Source: Silvania hatchlandensis
Lineage (GTDB): Bacteria; Pseudomonadota; Gammaproteobacteria; Enterobacterales; Enterobacteriaceae
Direction: 5' to 3'
NCBI RefSeq assembly: GCF_025564065.1
Contig: NZ_JAMGZK010000055.1
Span: forward strand, 186,001 to 250,000
Length of the DNA: 64,000 nt
Both the position numbers and the translations under genes were made by a program. The notes beneath the pieces are model-generated. The model did not search any database, had not been told where the DNA came from, and was given only the letters and a program-made list of their open reading frames with translations. This document shows positions 1 to 7,849 of this stretch, in pieces; position 1 is the first letter of the stretch; the number at the start of each line of letters is the position of its first letter.

Positions 1-281
1 AACTGCCGGTTCGCCCGGAAGTCCATGCGGTGGTGACGGTGGGTGACGCTTCGTATAAGGATTATCTGGCACACCTGAGCGAGTTCAATATCCACTGGGT
101 GGTAGGGCATAGCGAACAGGCGGTGGCCGACCATCTGGCGACGCTCAGCGTACCCGCCGAAGATTACTTTATCTGGCTGACCGGGGAAGGGAAGGTGGTG
201 AAAAACCTGAGTCGCCAGTTTGAAACCGACGCTATCGACCAGAAACTGGTGCGTGCCAGCGCTTACTGGCACGCCAAATAA
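1..281 (+). CDS. Siderophore-interacting protein, C-terminal end (partial)
   Basis: The reading frame is open from the left edge (first full codon at base 3, reading LPVRPEVHAVVTVGD) and ends at TAA 279-281. The visible 92 residues look like the C-terminal NAD(P)H-binding half of the siderophore-interacting protein family (YqjH/ViuB type), FAD-dependent ferric-siderophore reductases that release iron in the cytoplasm. The closing pattern, an aromatic residue then a GEG-containing turn, a Val-Lys-x-Leu segment and a helix ending in YWH, is typical of that family. The N-terminal FAD domain lies outside the window, so activity cannot be judged. It is convergent with the J-domain gene, with one base between the two stop codons. 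Confidence 0.75.
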   Translation, partial: LPVRPEVHAVVTVGDASYKDYLAHLSEFNIHWVVGHSEQAVADHLATLSVPAEDYFIWLTGEGKVVKNLSRQFETDAIDQKLVRASAYWHAK

Positions 282-1451
282 TCAGGCCACGTCGTCGAGC
301 TGCGCGGTGCTGACCTGATGTTGAAGGGCGGCGCGCACCTCGTGCAGGGCTTTCTCCTGCTGGGCAAAGTAGACGTCCATATTGCTCAGCGAGGAGACCA
401 GTAGCCAGGACTCTTCTTTCTCCAGCTCCGCCAGCTCGCTCACCAGGGTGTCGATTTGCTCGCGCACCTGGGCCATCTTTTTGCGCAGCCGCGTCAGATC
501 GTTGAGACGGTCGCTGGCCATCAGCGGTTCAAACCCCTGATGCAGACGGGCGACCAGCGAGCGGATAGTTTTCACGTCGCCGCGCTGCCTGGCCTGATTC
601 AGCTGCACCATCATGGCGTTGGCCTCTTCTTTCAGATCGTCCGCCACCAGATCGGGGTGGCAGAGCTTACTCGCCTGGCGCCAGAGCCGTTTTAACTCAT
701 TCTGATCCTCTTCTGACAGATCCTTGCCTTTACGCAGACGCACCTCGGCATCGTGATGCTGCTCGCGGTATTTTTCGTACTCGTCGTTAGCCTCGTCACG
801 CGCCTGGCGGGCGGGCTCCTCTTCCCGGGTGAGGCCCGTCTCCAGCTCCTGGGCTTCGGCCAGCAGGTTGGCGATCAGGTTGCTCTGCTGCTGCAGATGC
901 TTACGCGCCCCGGCCGCCTGCACCGACTCGGCAGGCAGATCGCGCCAGTGGCCGGTGAGGGTGGTCAGCACCTCTACTGCCTGGGCCACATACTGCTGGC
1001 AGCGGCGATAGTCCGCCTCCCGGCGACGGGCTTCCGCCTGCTGGCGGCGCAGATTGAGTTCTGCCAGCGTTTTGCGCAGGGCGAGAATTTGCGTCATCAG
1101 GGGGCCGAGGCGCGAGAAATAGAGATCGTTAAATTCATCCAGCTGCTGCACGCGGGCATTGCGGCGATCGATCAGATCGCGCAGGCGTTCCTCGAGCGCC
1201 TTCAGCTCCAGCTTGCTGGCGGCAAGCTGCGGATCGCGCCATGGGGCGAGGGCCCGCTGATTTTGCAGCCAGCCGGTGATGGCCGCCAGCGCGGCGGTGT
1301 AGTTTTTATGCTCAAGCGCCACGACGATCGCCAGCAGCTCATCGTCAAACGCTTCGCTTTTTAACCGTGCCAGCTGGCTTGCAATGATGTCGTCATCTTC
1401 AAGTTCAATGGCATTTTTAATGATTTCTAGCCGTTTGATCGGTGTGCTCAT
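282..1451 (-). CDS. J-domain (DnaJ-like) coiled-coil protein
   Basis: 389 residues, start ATG at 1451. The protein is almost entirely helical and charged: long heptad-rich stretches at about residues 75-160 and 195-240, then a J-domain-like segment at about 245-290 that contains the HPD tripeptide at 265-267 (LCHPDLVADD), then another coiled coil at 315-375. HPD is the loop by which J proteins stimulate Hsp70 ATPase. The family function is unknown to me; proteins of this layout occur as single genes in enterobacteria. There is no signal peptide or membrane segment, so it is probably cytoplasmic. It is divergent from the cellulose operon with about 400 bases between them. The Hsp70-like gene at 56433-59015 is far away and on a mobile island, so a link is not implied. 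Confidence 0.7.
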   Translation of the reverse strand: MSTPIKRLEIIKNAIELEDDDIIASQLARLKSEAFDDELLAIVVALEHKNYTAALAAITGWLQNQRALAPWRDPQLAASKLELKALEERLRDLIDRRNARVQQLDEFNDLYFSRLGPLMTQILALRKTLAELNLRRQQAEARRREADYRRCQQYVAQAVEVLTTLTGHWRDLPAESVQAAGARKHLQQQSNLIANLLAEAQELETGLTREEEPARQARDEANDEYEKYREQHHDAEVRLRKGKDLSEEDQNELKRLWRQASKLCHPDLVADDLKEEANAMMVQLNQARQRGDVKTIRSLVARLHQGFEPLMASDRLNDLTRLRKKMAQVREQIDTLVSELAELEKEESWLLVSSLSNMDVYFAQQEKALHEVRAALQHQVSTAQLDDVA

Positions 1452-1950
1452 CGTGCTGTTCGCTTTGCCGCTTAAGTATTTGAGTTAAGGATAGTTGTTG
1501 TCAGAACGAGAGTGAATAATACACACGTCTGATGTCTGGCGCGACGGGGTAATGCGCAGAAACCATCCCGCGGCACGTTAAAAAAAGGGGCGATGGAAAT
1601 TCATTCATAAACTCCGCTTATCATTATTTTTCGCTATAAAATGTTTTAAACTGTTAGTCAGGTGGTCTTGTTTGCTGGATTTTTGATTTAAATCGCTGTT
1701 TTATATTTATGTTGTGGTTAATTAAGCAAAGAAAGTAGAGAAATTTTGCAATCAGTCGATAAGCTTGTACATATTATTAGCACTACGTAAAATGTATTAG
1801 TCATTCGCTCTCAAAATGTTAAAACGTGCGAAGGGAAGCCCCCATGACGATGTGCAATATCAACCCTTTGACTGTTTTAATTCCCTCAAACGCTGTCCTG
1901 GCACATCGCTCAGGTACGAACACATTGGTTTGTAAATCAAGAGTAGTGCC
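1452..1950. promoter_or_regulatory. Divergent intergenic region upstream of the cellulose operon
   Basis: About 400 bases of AT-rich sequence (clearly richer in A+T than its flanks between 1590 and 1830) separate the J-domain gene from the bcs operon. It should hold both divergent promoters. No confident -35/-10 pair, operator or riboswitch could be assigned by eye. The right part contains a small possible reading frame listed separately (1844-1954). Confidence 0.4.
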
Positions 1951-1954
1951 ATGA
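1844..1954 (+). CDS. Possible 36-residue leader ORF overlapping the bcsO start
   Basis: ATG at 1844 is preceded by a good ribosome-binding stretch (AAGGGAAG, 1830-1837) and reads 36 codons to a TGA at 1952-1954 that overlaps the bcsO start codon in the arrangement CCATGA, which is typical of translational coupling. The peptide (begins MTMCNINPLTVLIP) does not resemble BcsR or any protein I know, so this could be a leader peptide or chance. The sequence support is only the ribosome-binding site and the overlap. Confidence 0.25.
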   Translation: MTMCNINPLTVLIPSNAVLAHRSGTNTLVCKSRVVP

Positions 1955-2493
1955 AAAATTATGATGATTTGCAGCGTTTTAAGGATAAAACGCGCACGGG
2001 TGACATCAAGTTCAAAGATTTCTCAGCGCAAAAGCAGAACGCTGCGACCAGCGACTGGGCGATTATCAATCAGCTTGCGGGCGGCAATAGTGACTCGGCG
2101 CTGGCAAAAGCCGGCAGCGTAGCCGTGCCCGTTCCTCAGCCGCTCAAGCCTGGCGAACTGGAGGCCGCATTTGCGCCTTTCGCGCAGGCCCCAATTGCCC
2201 CAATGCCGGATCCGGCAGTGCCTGCACCCTCGCTGTTTGAACAGCTGATCCCGCAAGCGCCTGCCGCTGCGCCACAGCCGCTGATTCAGCCAGCACCGAC
2301 GCCCGTGGCCGCACCCGCGCCGCAGATCGCGCCTGTTGCTGTTGCACCTGCTGCGCCGCTGGCCGCACCTGCGCCCGCCGAGCCTGTGCGCTTTGAGCAG
2401 CTGTTTGCCACCAAAGCCACCGCCCGCGTCAGCCATCCGGTCAAAGACCTTCCGTTACAACCGCTCCTGGAGAAAATCGCTTCATGCCGTTAG
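1951..2493 (+). CDS. bcsO: Proline-rich cellulose operon protein BcsO-like
   Basis: 180 residues. The N-terminal 60 residues are polar (MKNYDDLQRFKDKTRTGDIKF), and residues about 65-155 are a low-complexity run of Pro, Ala and Val with many PAP/APA repeats, ending in a short conserved-looking tail (about 160-180). Position as first gene of a bcsQABCD operon and the proline-rich body match the protein called BcsO in enterobacterial bcsD-type operons; its role is not established, an accessory function in the cytoplasmic cellulose synthase assembly being likely. It overlaps bcsQ by 10 bases, so the two are co-translated. The identity rests on position and composition, hence moderate confidence. 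Confidence 0.6.
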   Translation: MKNYDDLQRFKDKTRTGDIKFKDFSAQKQNAATSDWAIINQLAGGNSDSALAKAGSVAVPVPQPLKPGELEAAFAPFAQAPIAPMPDPAVPAPSLFEQLIPQAPAAAPQPLIQPAPTPVAAPAPQIAPVAVAPAAPLAAPAPAEPVRFEQLFATKATARVSHPVKDLPLQPLLEKIASCR

Positions 2494-3290
2494 TGTGTAT
2501 TTGCTCGCCAAAAGGCGGAGTGGGAAAAACCACGGTCACGGCCAACCTTGCTTACGCCCTGGCGCGTTCCGGCAGTAAAGTCCTGGCCATTGATTTTGAT
2601 GTGCAGAACGCCTTGCGTCTGCATTTTGGCGTGCCGCTGTCCGATGGACGCGGGTACGTTGCCCGGGCCAATGAATCTGCCGACTGGAGTCAGTCAGTGC
2701 TCACTGCGGGCAGCAACATGTTCGTTCTGCCTTACGGGGAAGTGACGGAAGAGCAGCGCATCATGTTCGAGCATAATCTCACCACCGACAGCCATTTCCT
2801 GATGCGCGGCTTAAGTTCCTTGCTGAACTATCCGGGGCTGATCGTTCTTGCCGACTTCCCACCGGGGCCGAATCCGGCGCTTAAAGCGATCTCTCCGCTG
2901 GCGGATATGCATCTGGTGACGCTGCTGGCCGATACCGCCTCCCTGTCGCTGCTGCCGCATATTGAAAACCACCGCCTGACCGGCGGCACGCCGCCGAAGA
3001 ACCCGGCGGGCTATTCGTTCCTGGTGAACCAGAGTGACAGTCGTCGCCATATCAGTCGCGATGTCACCGCCTTTTTACAGCAGCGCCTCGGCGATCGCCT
3101 GCTGGGGGTGATCAATCGGGATGAAAGCGTGGCGGAGGCGAATGCGTCACAGCAATCGATCCTGGATTTCAACGCCACCTCGGCGGCTGCGTTTGATATC
3201 GAACTGGTGAGCAAACGTATTGCGGGTATGTTGGGGGTTAATGTGGGTGACGGCGCAGTGCACGCTAACCTGAAAACTTCTAATTTCTGA
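2484..3290 (+). CDS. bcsQ: Cellulose synthase-associated MinD/ParA-type ATPase BcsQ
   Basis: 268 residues. A deviant Walker A motif KGGVGKTT occurs at residues 10-17 right after the first strand (MPLVCICSP), as in MinD/ParA/SIMIBI ATPases; the Walker A' aspartate is in LAIDFDVQNALRLHFG. BcsQ helps localise and activate the BcsA-BcsB synthase at the cell pole in enterobacteria. The length is close to the E. coli protein. It overlaps bcsO and is followed 20 bases later by bcsA, so it is in the same operon. No frameshift or missing key motif is visible. Confidence 0.9.
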   Translation: MPLVCICSPKGGVGKTTVTANLAYALARSGSKVLAIDFDVQNALRLHFGVPLSDGRGYVARANESADWSQSVLTAGSNMFVLPYGEVTEEQRIMFEHNLTTDSHFLMRGLSSLLNYPGLIVLADFPPGPNPALKAISPLADMHLVTLLADTASLSLLPHIENHRLTGGTPPKNPAGYSFLVNQSDSRRHISRDVTAFLQQRLGDRLLGVINRDESVAEANASQQSILDFNATSAAAFDIELVSKRIAGMLGVNVGDGAVHANLKTSNF

Positions 3291-3310
3291 CGACAATTTC
3301 AGGACGTCCT

Positions 3311-5431
3311 ATGAAAAAGGTGCTGTTTTATTTACTGCTTCTGGTGTTATTGCCAATTGCGGTACTGATAGTTATTACCCCGATGGACAGCCAGAAACAA
3401 TATATCTTTGGCTTAATCAGTATCGGCGTATTGGTCTTGTTAGGGTTCAGCAAAAATCACCGTATTTCGATAATCATGATGGTGGTGGCGGTGCTCATGT
3501 CCACCCGATATATCTGGTTTCGGGCGACGCAGACGCTGCACTTTAATTCCGAAATAGAAGCCATACTTGGGATCGGGTTATTTATCGCTGAACTCTATAT
3601 TTGGGTCACGATTTTACTGAGCTATCTGCAGAATCTATATCCGCTCCAGCGCAAGATTGTGCCATTGCCCGAAGATATGTCGACGTGGCCGACGGTGGAT
3701 ATTTATATTCCTTCGTACAACGAAAGTCTGGACGTGGTGCGCGATACGGTGCTGGCCGCCCAGTGCCTGGATTATCCGGCGGATAAGCTCAGGATCTATC
3801 TGCTTGATGACGGCAAACGTAATGAGTTTGCGGTCTTTGCGGCCAACGTCGGGGTCGGTTACATCACGCGTAATGATAACTCCCACGCCAAAGCGGGCAA
3901 CCTCAACCACGCCATGAAGCTGACCAAAGGCGAGCTGATTTGCGTCTTTGACTGCGATCACGTGGCGACGCGTATCTTCCTGCAGGCCACCGTCGGGGCG
4001 TTCCTCGTCGATCCAAAACTGGCGCTGATGCAGACCCCGCACCACTTTTACTCGCCGGATCCGTTCGAGCGTAACCTGTCGGCGGGCCGCGATATTCCTA
4101 ACGAAGGCCAGCTGTTTTACGGGCAAATTCAGCGCGGAAACGACAACTGGAACGCGACCTTTTTCTGCGGCTCCTGTGCGGTTATCCGCCGTTCAGCGTT
4201 AGAAGAGATTGGCGGCTTTGCGGTAGAAACGGTTACCGAAGATGCTCACACCGCACTGAAGATGCAGCGTCTGGGCTGGAAGTCGGCGTATCTCGATATC
4301 CCGCTGGCGGCCGGGTTAGCCACCGAGCGTCTGGTGGTTCACGTGATTCAGCGTACCCGCTGGGCGCGCGGCATGACGCAAATTTTGCGCGTCGATAACC
4401 CGCTGTTTGGCCGGGGCTTAAAATGGCAGCAGCGTCTGTGCTATCTCAACGCAATGCTCTCCTTCCAGTTTGCCTTGCCGCGCGTGGCGTTCCTGACCGC
4501 GCCGCTCGCCTATCTGCTGTTCAACCTGAATATTATCCACTCGTCGGCGAGCCTTATTTTTGCCTATATGTTGCCGCACCTGTTCTTATGTATTTACGTC
4601 AGCTCGCGGCTGAATGGACGCTTCCGCTATAGCTTCTGGGGCGAAATTTACGACCTGGTGCTGGCCTTCCATTTAATTTTGCCGACCATTATTACGCTGA
4701 TATTCCCGAAACGCGGCAAGTTTAACGTGACGGATAAAGGCGCGTTGCTCGATGTAGGTTATTTCGACTTCAGCATTGTGCGTCCGCATCTGGTTATTGC
4801 GGTCCTGCTGGCGGCGGGGGTGATTGCCGGGATTGCGCGGGCCATTGCCCATGACTATTTCAACGTCGACCCGATGGTTATTGCCTTAAACGTGGGCTGG
4901 GGGCTGTACAGCTTAATCTTCCTGCTGGCCGCCATTGCGGTAGCGCGTGAAACCCGTCAGACGCGTAAAACCATCCGTATTGATGTCAGCGTGCCGGTCG
5001 TTATCCACTACGCCAGCGGCATCTCTTCTCGCAGCCACACCGCCGATTTGTCGATGGGCGGGTGCCGTATTGTGACCGTGGACGATCGCCATCTGACCGA
5101 TGAGATTGAAGAGATCGAGCTGCAGCTGCAGTCCGGTACGATCAGTATTCCGGTTAGCGTGATTGCGCATGATGAGCAATACATTCGCCTGATGTTTGAT
5201 GAGATCCCACTGGACCGTCGCCGTGAGCTGGTGCGCGTGGTGCTGACCCGGGCTGATGCGTGGATCAATCCACTCAAGCCGCAGGACAACCCGTTCCGCT
5301 CGCTGTTTATTATTATTCGTAGCGTCTTCGATCTGTTCTGGCTGACCTGGAAGTCACGGCGCGAGAACAGCCGTCGACGTCAGGACGAAGCGCGCCGCAG
5401 AAAAAGTGCCAGCGAGGATACCGCGGTATGA
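3311..5431 (+). CDS. bcsA: Cellulose synthase catalytic subunit BcsA
   Basis: 706 residues. It polymerises UDP-glucose into beta-1,4-glucan and extrudes the chain across the inner membrane. N-terminal membrane helices at about 5-105 are followed by a family 2 glycosyltransferase domain with all key motifs: DD at 166-167, DCD at 214-216, TED at 309-311 and QRTRW at 347-351. More transmembrane helices follow, then a C-terminal PilZ domain with an RxxxR-type arginine cluster (RKTIR) and DLSMGG, the expected cyclic-di-GMP site. It is shorter than E. coli BcsA (872 aa) because it lacks the N-terminal extension, as usual for bcsD-type operons. It ends four bases into bcsB (ATGA overlap). Confidence 0.95.
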   Translation: MKKVLFYLLLLVLLPIAVLIVITPMDSQKQYIFGLISIGVLVLLGFSKNHRISIIMMVVAVLMSTRYIWFRATQTLHFNSEIEAILGIGLFIAELYIWVTILLSYLQNLYPLQRKIVPLPEDMSTWPTVDIYIPSYNESLDVVRDTVLAAQCLDYPADKLRIYLLDDGKRNEFAVFAANVGVGYITRNDNSHAKAGNLNHAMKLTKGELICVFDCDHVATRIFLQATVGAFLVDPKLALMQTPHHFYSPDPFERNLSAGRDIPNEGQLFYGQIQRGNDNWNATFFCGSCAVIRRSALEEIGGFAVETVTEDAHTALKMQRLGWKSAYLDIPLAAGLATERLVVHVIQRTRWARGMTQILRVDNPLFGRGLKWQQRLCYLNAMLSFQFALPRVAFLTAPLAYLLFNLNIIHSSASLIFAYMLPHLFLCIYVSSRLNGRFRYSFWGEIYDLVLAFHLILPTIITLIFPKRGKFNVTDKGALLDVGYFDFSIVRPHLVIAVLLAAGVIAGIARAIAHDYFNVDPMVIALNVGWGLYSLIFLLAAIAVARETRQTRKTIRIDVSVPVVIHYASGISSRSHTADLSMGGCRIVTVDDRHLTDEIEEIELQLQSGTISIPVSVIAHDEQYIRLMFDEIPLDRRRELVRVVLTRADAWINPLKPQDNPFRSLFIIIRSVFDLFWLTWKSRRENSRRRQDEARRRKSASEDTAV

Positions 5432-7836
5432 AAGGGATGACCCGTAAAGCTTTCCAGATGCTGATGGTGTGCAGCGTGCTGGCTCTGCCCGTCAGGGCGG
5501 AAGAGCCGACCCCCGTCGAGTCACTGCTGCCGGTGGATCTCCCGCCGCCGGTGATGGATGCAACACCTGCAGCCGAGACTCCGGCCGCGGCCGATCCCGA
5601 ACCGGCAATGGACGCGCCTGCAGTTGCGGACGCGATCCCGACTCCCGATGCCCTTACGGCGAACCCGGTTCCGATGGGCATCACTCCCGGCACCACCAGC
5701 AGCATTACCGTCGCGCAGATGGGCCAGCCCAATGGCGTGGTGCTGAGCGGTGGTCAGCTGCAGGGCGGGATCGATTTTACGCTCTCGGCCGACCAGGTGA
5801 TCACCAACGCCCAGCTGGAGCTGAACCTGAAAGTCTCTCCGGCGATGGCGGCACGTAACACCACCATGCAGCTGATGCTCAACGGCCAGCCGCTGGGCAC
5901 GGTGCCGCTGGGTGCGGCAGACACAAACGTCTCGAGCTACCAGCTGGATATCCCGGCGGCGATGGTGGTGTCACGCAACAACATCAGCTTCAAAATTAAC
6001 GACGGTGATGCGCTGCTGTGCCAGCGGGATATCTCCGACAGCTATCAGGTCACCGTCATGCCAACGACCCGCCTCGATCTGGAGGCGCAGCAGCTGAATA
6101 TCGGCGCGGATCTCAGCCATTTCCCGCGTCCATTCTTTGATGCGATGCAGATGACGCCCGCCACCATGGCGTTCGCGTTCCCGGCCAACACCCTGCCGGA
6201 GCAGGTGGGGGCGGCATCGCTGCTCGCGTCCTGGCTGGGGATTGAGGCGGACTATCGCGGCATCTCGTTTGAGGTACTGCACGATCGCCTGCCGGAAAAA
6301 AACGGCGTGCTGTTCGGTAAACCCGGCGAGACGATTGGCGGCGTGACGCTGCCCGCCAGCAGCGGGGCGACGCTCAAAATCATCGATAATCCCGGCAACC
6401 CTATCTACAAGCTGCTGCTGGTGGTGGGCAATAACGAGCAACAGCTGAAAAGCGCCGCGTGGCGCCTGACGCGGGGGCAGTTCAACACCCAGACGGTCAG
6501 TGCCCCGGTTGACGCGCAAAATATCCCGCTCAGCAAACCTTACGATGCGCCGCGCTGGATCTCCACCGAACGCCCGGTACTGCTGAGCGAGCTGGTCCGC
6601 AAAGACCAGAGCATGACCGTGACCGGCATCTGGCACGAACCGCTGACCCTGGCGTTCCGCGCGGCACCGGATCTGTTTATGTGGGATGGCGACACTATTC
6701 CGCTGAAAATCGCCTACCGTTTCCCGTCCGAGAGCTGGATTGACGAAGATCGTTCCTATCTGTCGATGACCTTTAACGGTGCGTTCCTGCGCAACCTGCC
6801 GGTCAACAAGCAGGGTCTGCTCGAAGGTTTGTGGCACAAGCTTGGCGGCGATGCACGTCAGGAAACGTTAGAGATGCCGCTGGAGCCGTATTTGATTTAC
6901 GGCGATAACCAGCTGCAGCTGTACTTCAACATCGCCACCAAAGAGACGGCGCCGTGCAGCGTATTACTCAATAACAACATCAAGAGTCGTATCGATGACG
7001 ACGCCCAGATTGATTTGACCAAAACGCGTCACTTCACGCTGCTGCCGAATCTCTCCTACTTCGTGGGTGCTTCATTCCCGTTCACTCGTCTGGCGGACTT
7101 CTCCCAGACGGTACTGCTGCTGCCGGAAAACCCAAGCGAAAATGAGATCAGCACCCTGCTGGATCTGGCCGCGCGTTCAGGTAACGCCACCGGCACCACG
7201 CTCAATAACAACCGCGTGATGTTTGGCCTGCCGTCCGGCGGGGCGAACCTGCTGCGCCTGAGCGACAGCGACGTGCTGGCGGTCTCCACCCTGAACCAAA
7301 GCGCCTTTAACCGGGCACTGCTGGCCCAGTCGCCTTTTGTCAGTCAGGAGCATACCTTTGGCGTGCGTGAACCGAAGCTGCTGGAAAAAGTGCAAAGCTG
7401 GCTGGAAGGCGACTGGAAAGCCTCAAGCGTTGATGCCGACCGCTACTTCTCGTCGAATGAAGCCTGGCGCGGATTTGTCAGCTTCCGCTCCCAGTGGAAC
7501 CCATCGCGGCTGGTGGTGATGGCCATTGGCAGCAACGATGAACAGCTTTCTCGCCTGCATAACGATCTTAATTCTGCCCGCATTAACGCCGGGATCCGTG
7601 GCGATACCGCGATCATAACCGATGAAAACGGCGTGCGCAGTTTCCGGGTCGGACCCCAGTTCCCAAGTGGCCAGATGCCCTGGTACATGATGGTGGTGTG
7701 GTATGCCGCGCAGCACTCCGCCATGCTGGCGATTTTTGGACTGCTGTTTGCGTCGATTATCGGTTTGAGTCTCTACTCGATCCTCAAAAAACGTGCGCAC
7801 AAACGTCTTAACCCTCAGGATTCAGATCGTGAGTAA
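5428..7836 (+). CDS. bcsB: Cellulose synthase periplasmic subunit BcsB
   Basis: 802 residues. A signal peptide (basic MKGMTRK, hydrophobic core, VRAEEP) is followed by a Pro/Ala/Asp-rich linker of about 60 residues and then the BcsB body of repeated carbohydrate-binding and flavodoxin-like domains. A single C-terminal membrane helix (about 755-785, MLAIFGLLFASIIGLSLYSIL) is the anchor that packs against BcsA, followed by a basic cytoplasmic tail. BcsB guides the nascent glucan through the periplasm. It overlaps bcsA by four bases, and its 3' end lies just before the bcsC start. Confidence 0.93.
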   Translation: MKGMTRKAFQMLMVCSVLALPVRAEEPTPVESLLPVDLPPPVMDATPAAETPAAADPEPAMDAPAVADAIPTPDALTANPVPMGITPGTTSSITVAQMGQPNGVVLSGGQLQGGIDFTLSADQVITNAQLELNLKVSPAMAARNTTMQLMLNGQPLGTVPLGAADTNVSSYQLDIPAAMVVSRNNISFKINDGDALLCQRDISDSYQVTVMPTTRLDLEAQQLNIGADLSHFPRPFFDAMQMTPATMAFAFPANTLPEQVGAASLLASWLGIEADYRGISFEVLHDRLPEKNGVLFGKPGETIGGVTLPASSGATLKIIDNPGNPIYKLLLVVGNNEQQLKSAAWRLTRGQFNTQTVSAPVDAQNIPLSKPYDAPRWISTERPVLLSELVRKDQSMTVTGIWHEPLTLAFRAAPDLFMWDGDTIPLKIAYRFPSESWIDEDRSYLSMTFNGAFLRNLPVNKQGLLEGLWHKLGGDARQETLEMPLEPYLIYGDNQLQLYFNIATKETAPCSVLLNNNIKSRIDDDAQIDLTKTRHFTLLPNLSYFVGASFPFTRLADFSQTVLLLPENPSENEISTLLDLAARSGNATGTTLNNNRVMFGLPSGGANLLRLSDSDVLAVSTLNQSAFNRALLAQSPFVSQEHTFGVREPKLLEKVQSWLEGDWKASSVDADRYFSSNEAWRGFVSFRSQWNPSRLVVMAIGSNDEQLSRLHNDLNSARINAGIRGDTAIITDENGVRSFRVGPQFPSGQMPWYMMVVWYAAQHSAMLAIFGLLFASIIGLSLYSILKKRAHKRLNPQDSDRE

Positions 7837-7849
7837 AGGTGGTAACAAA

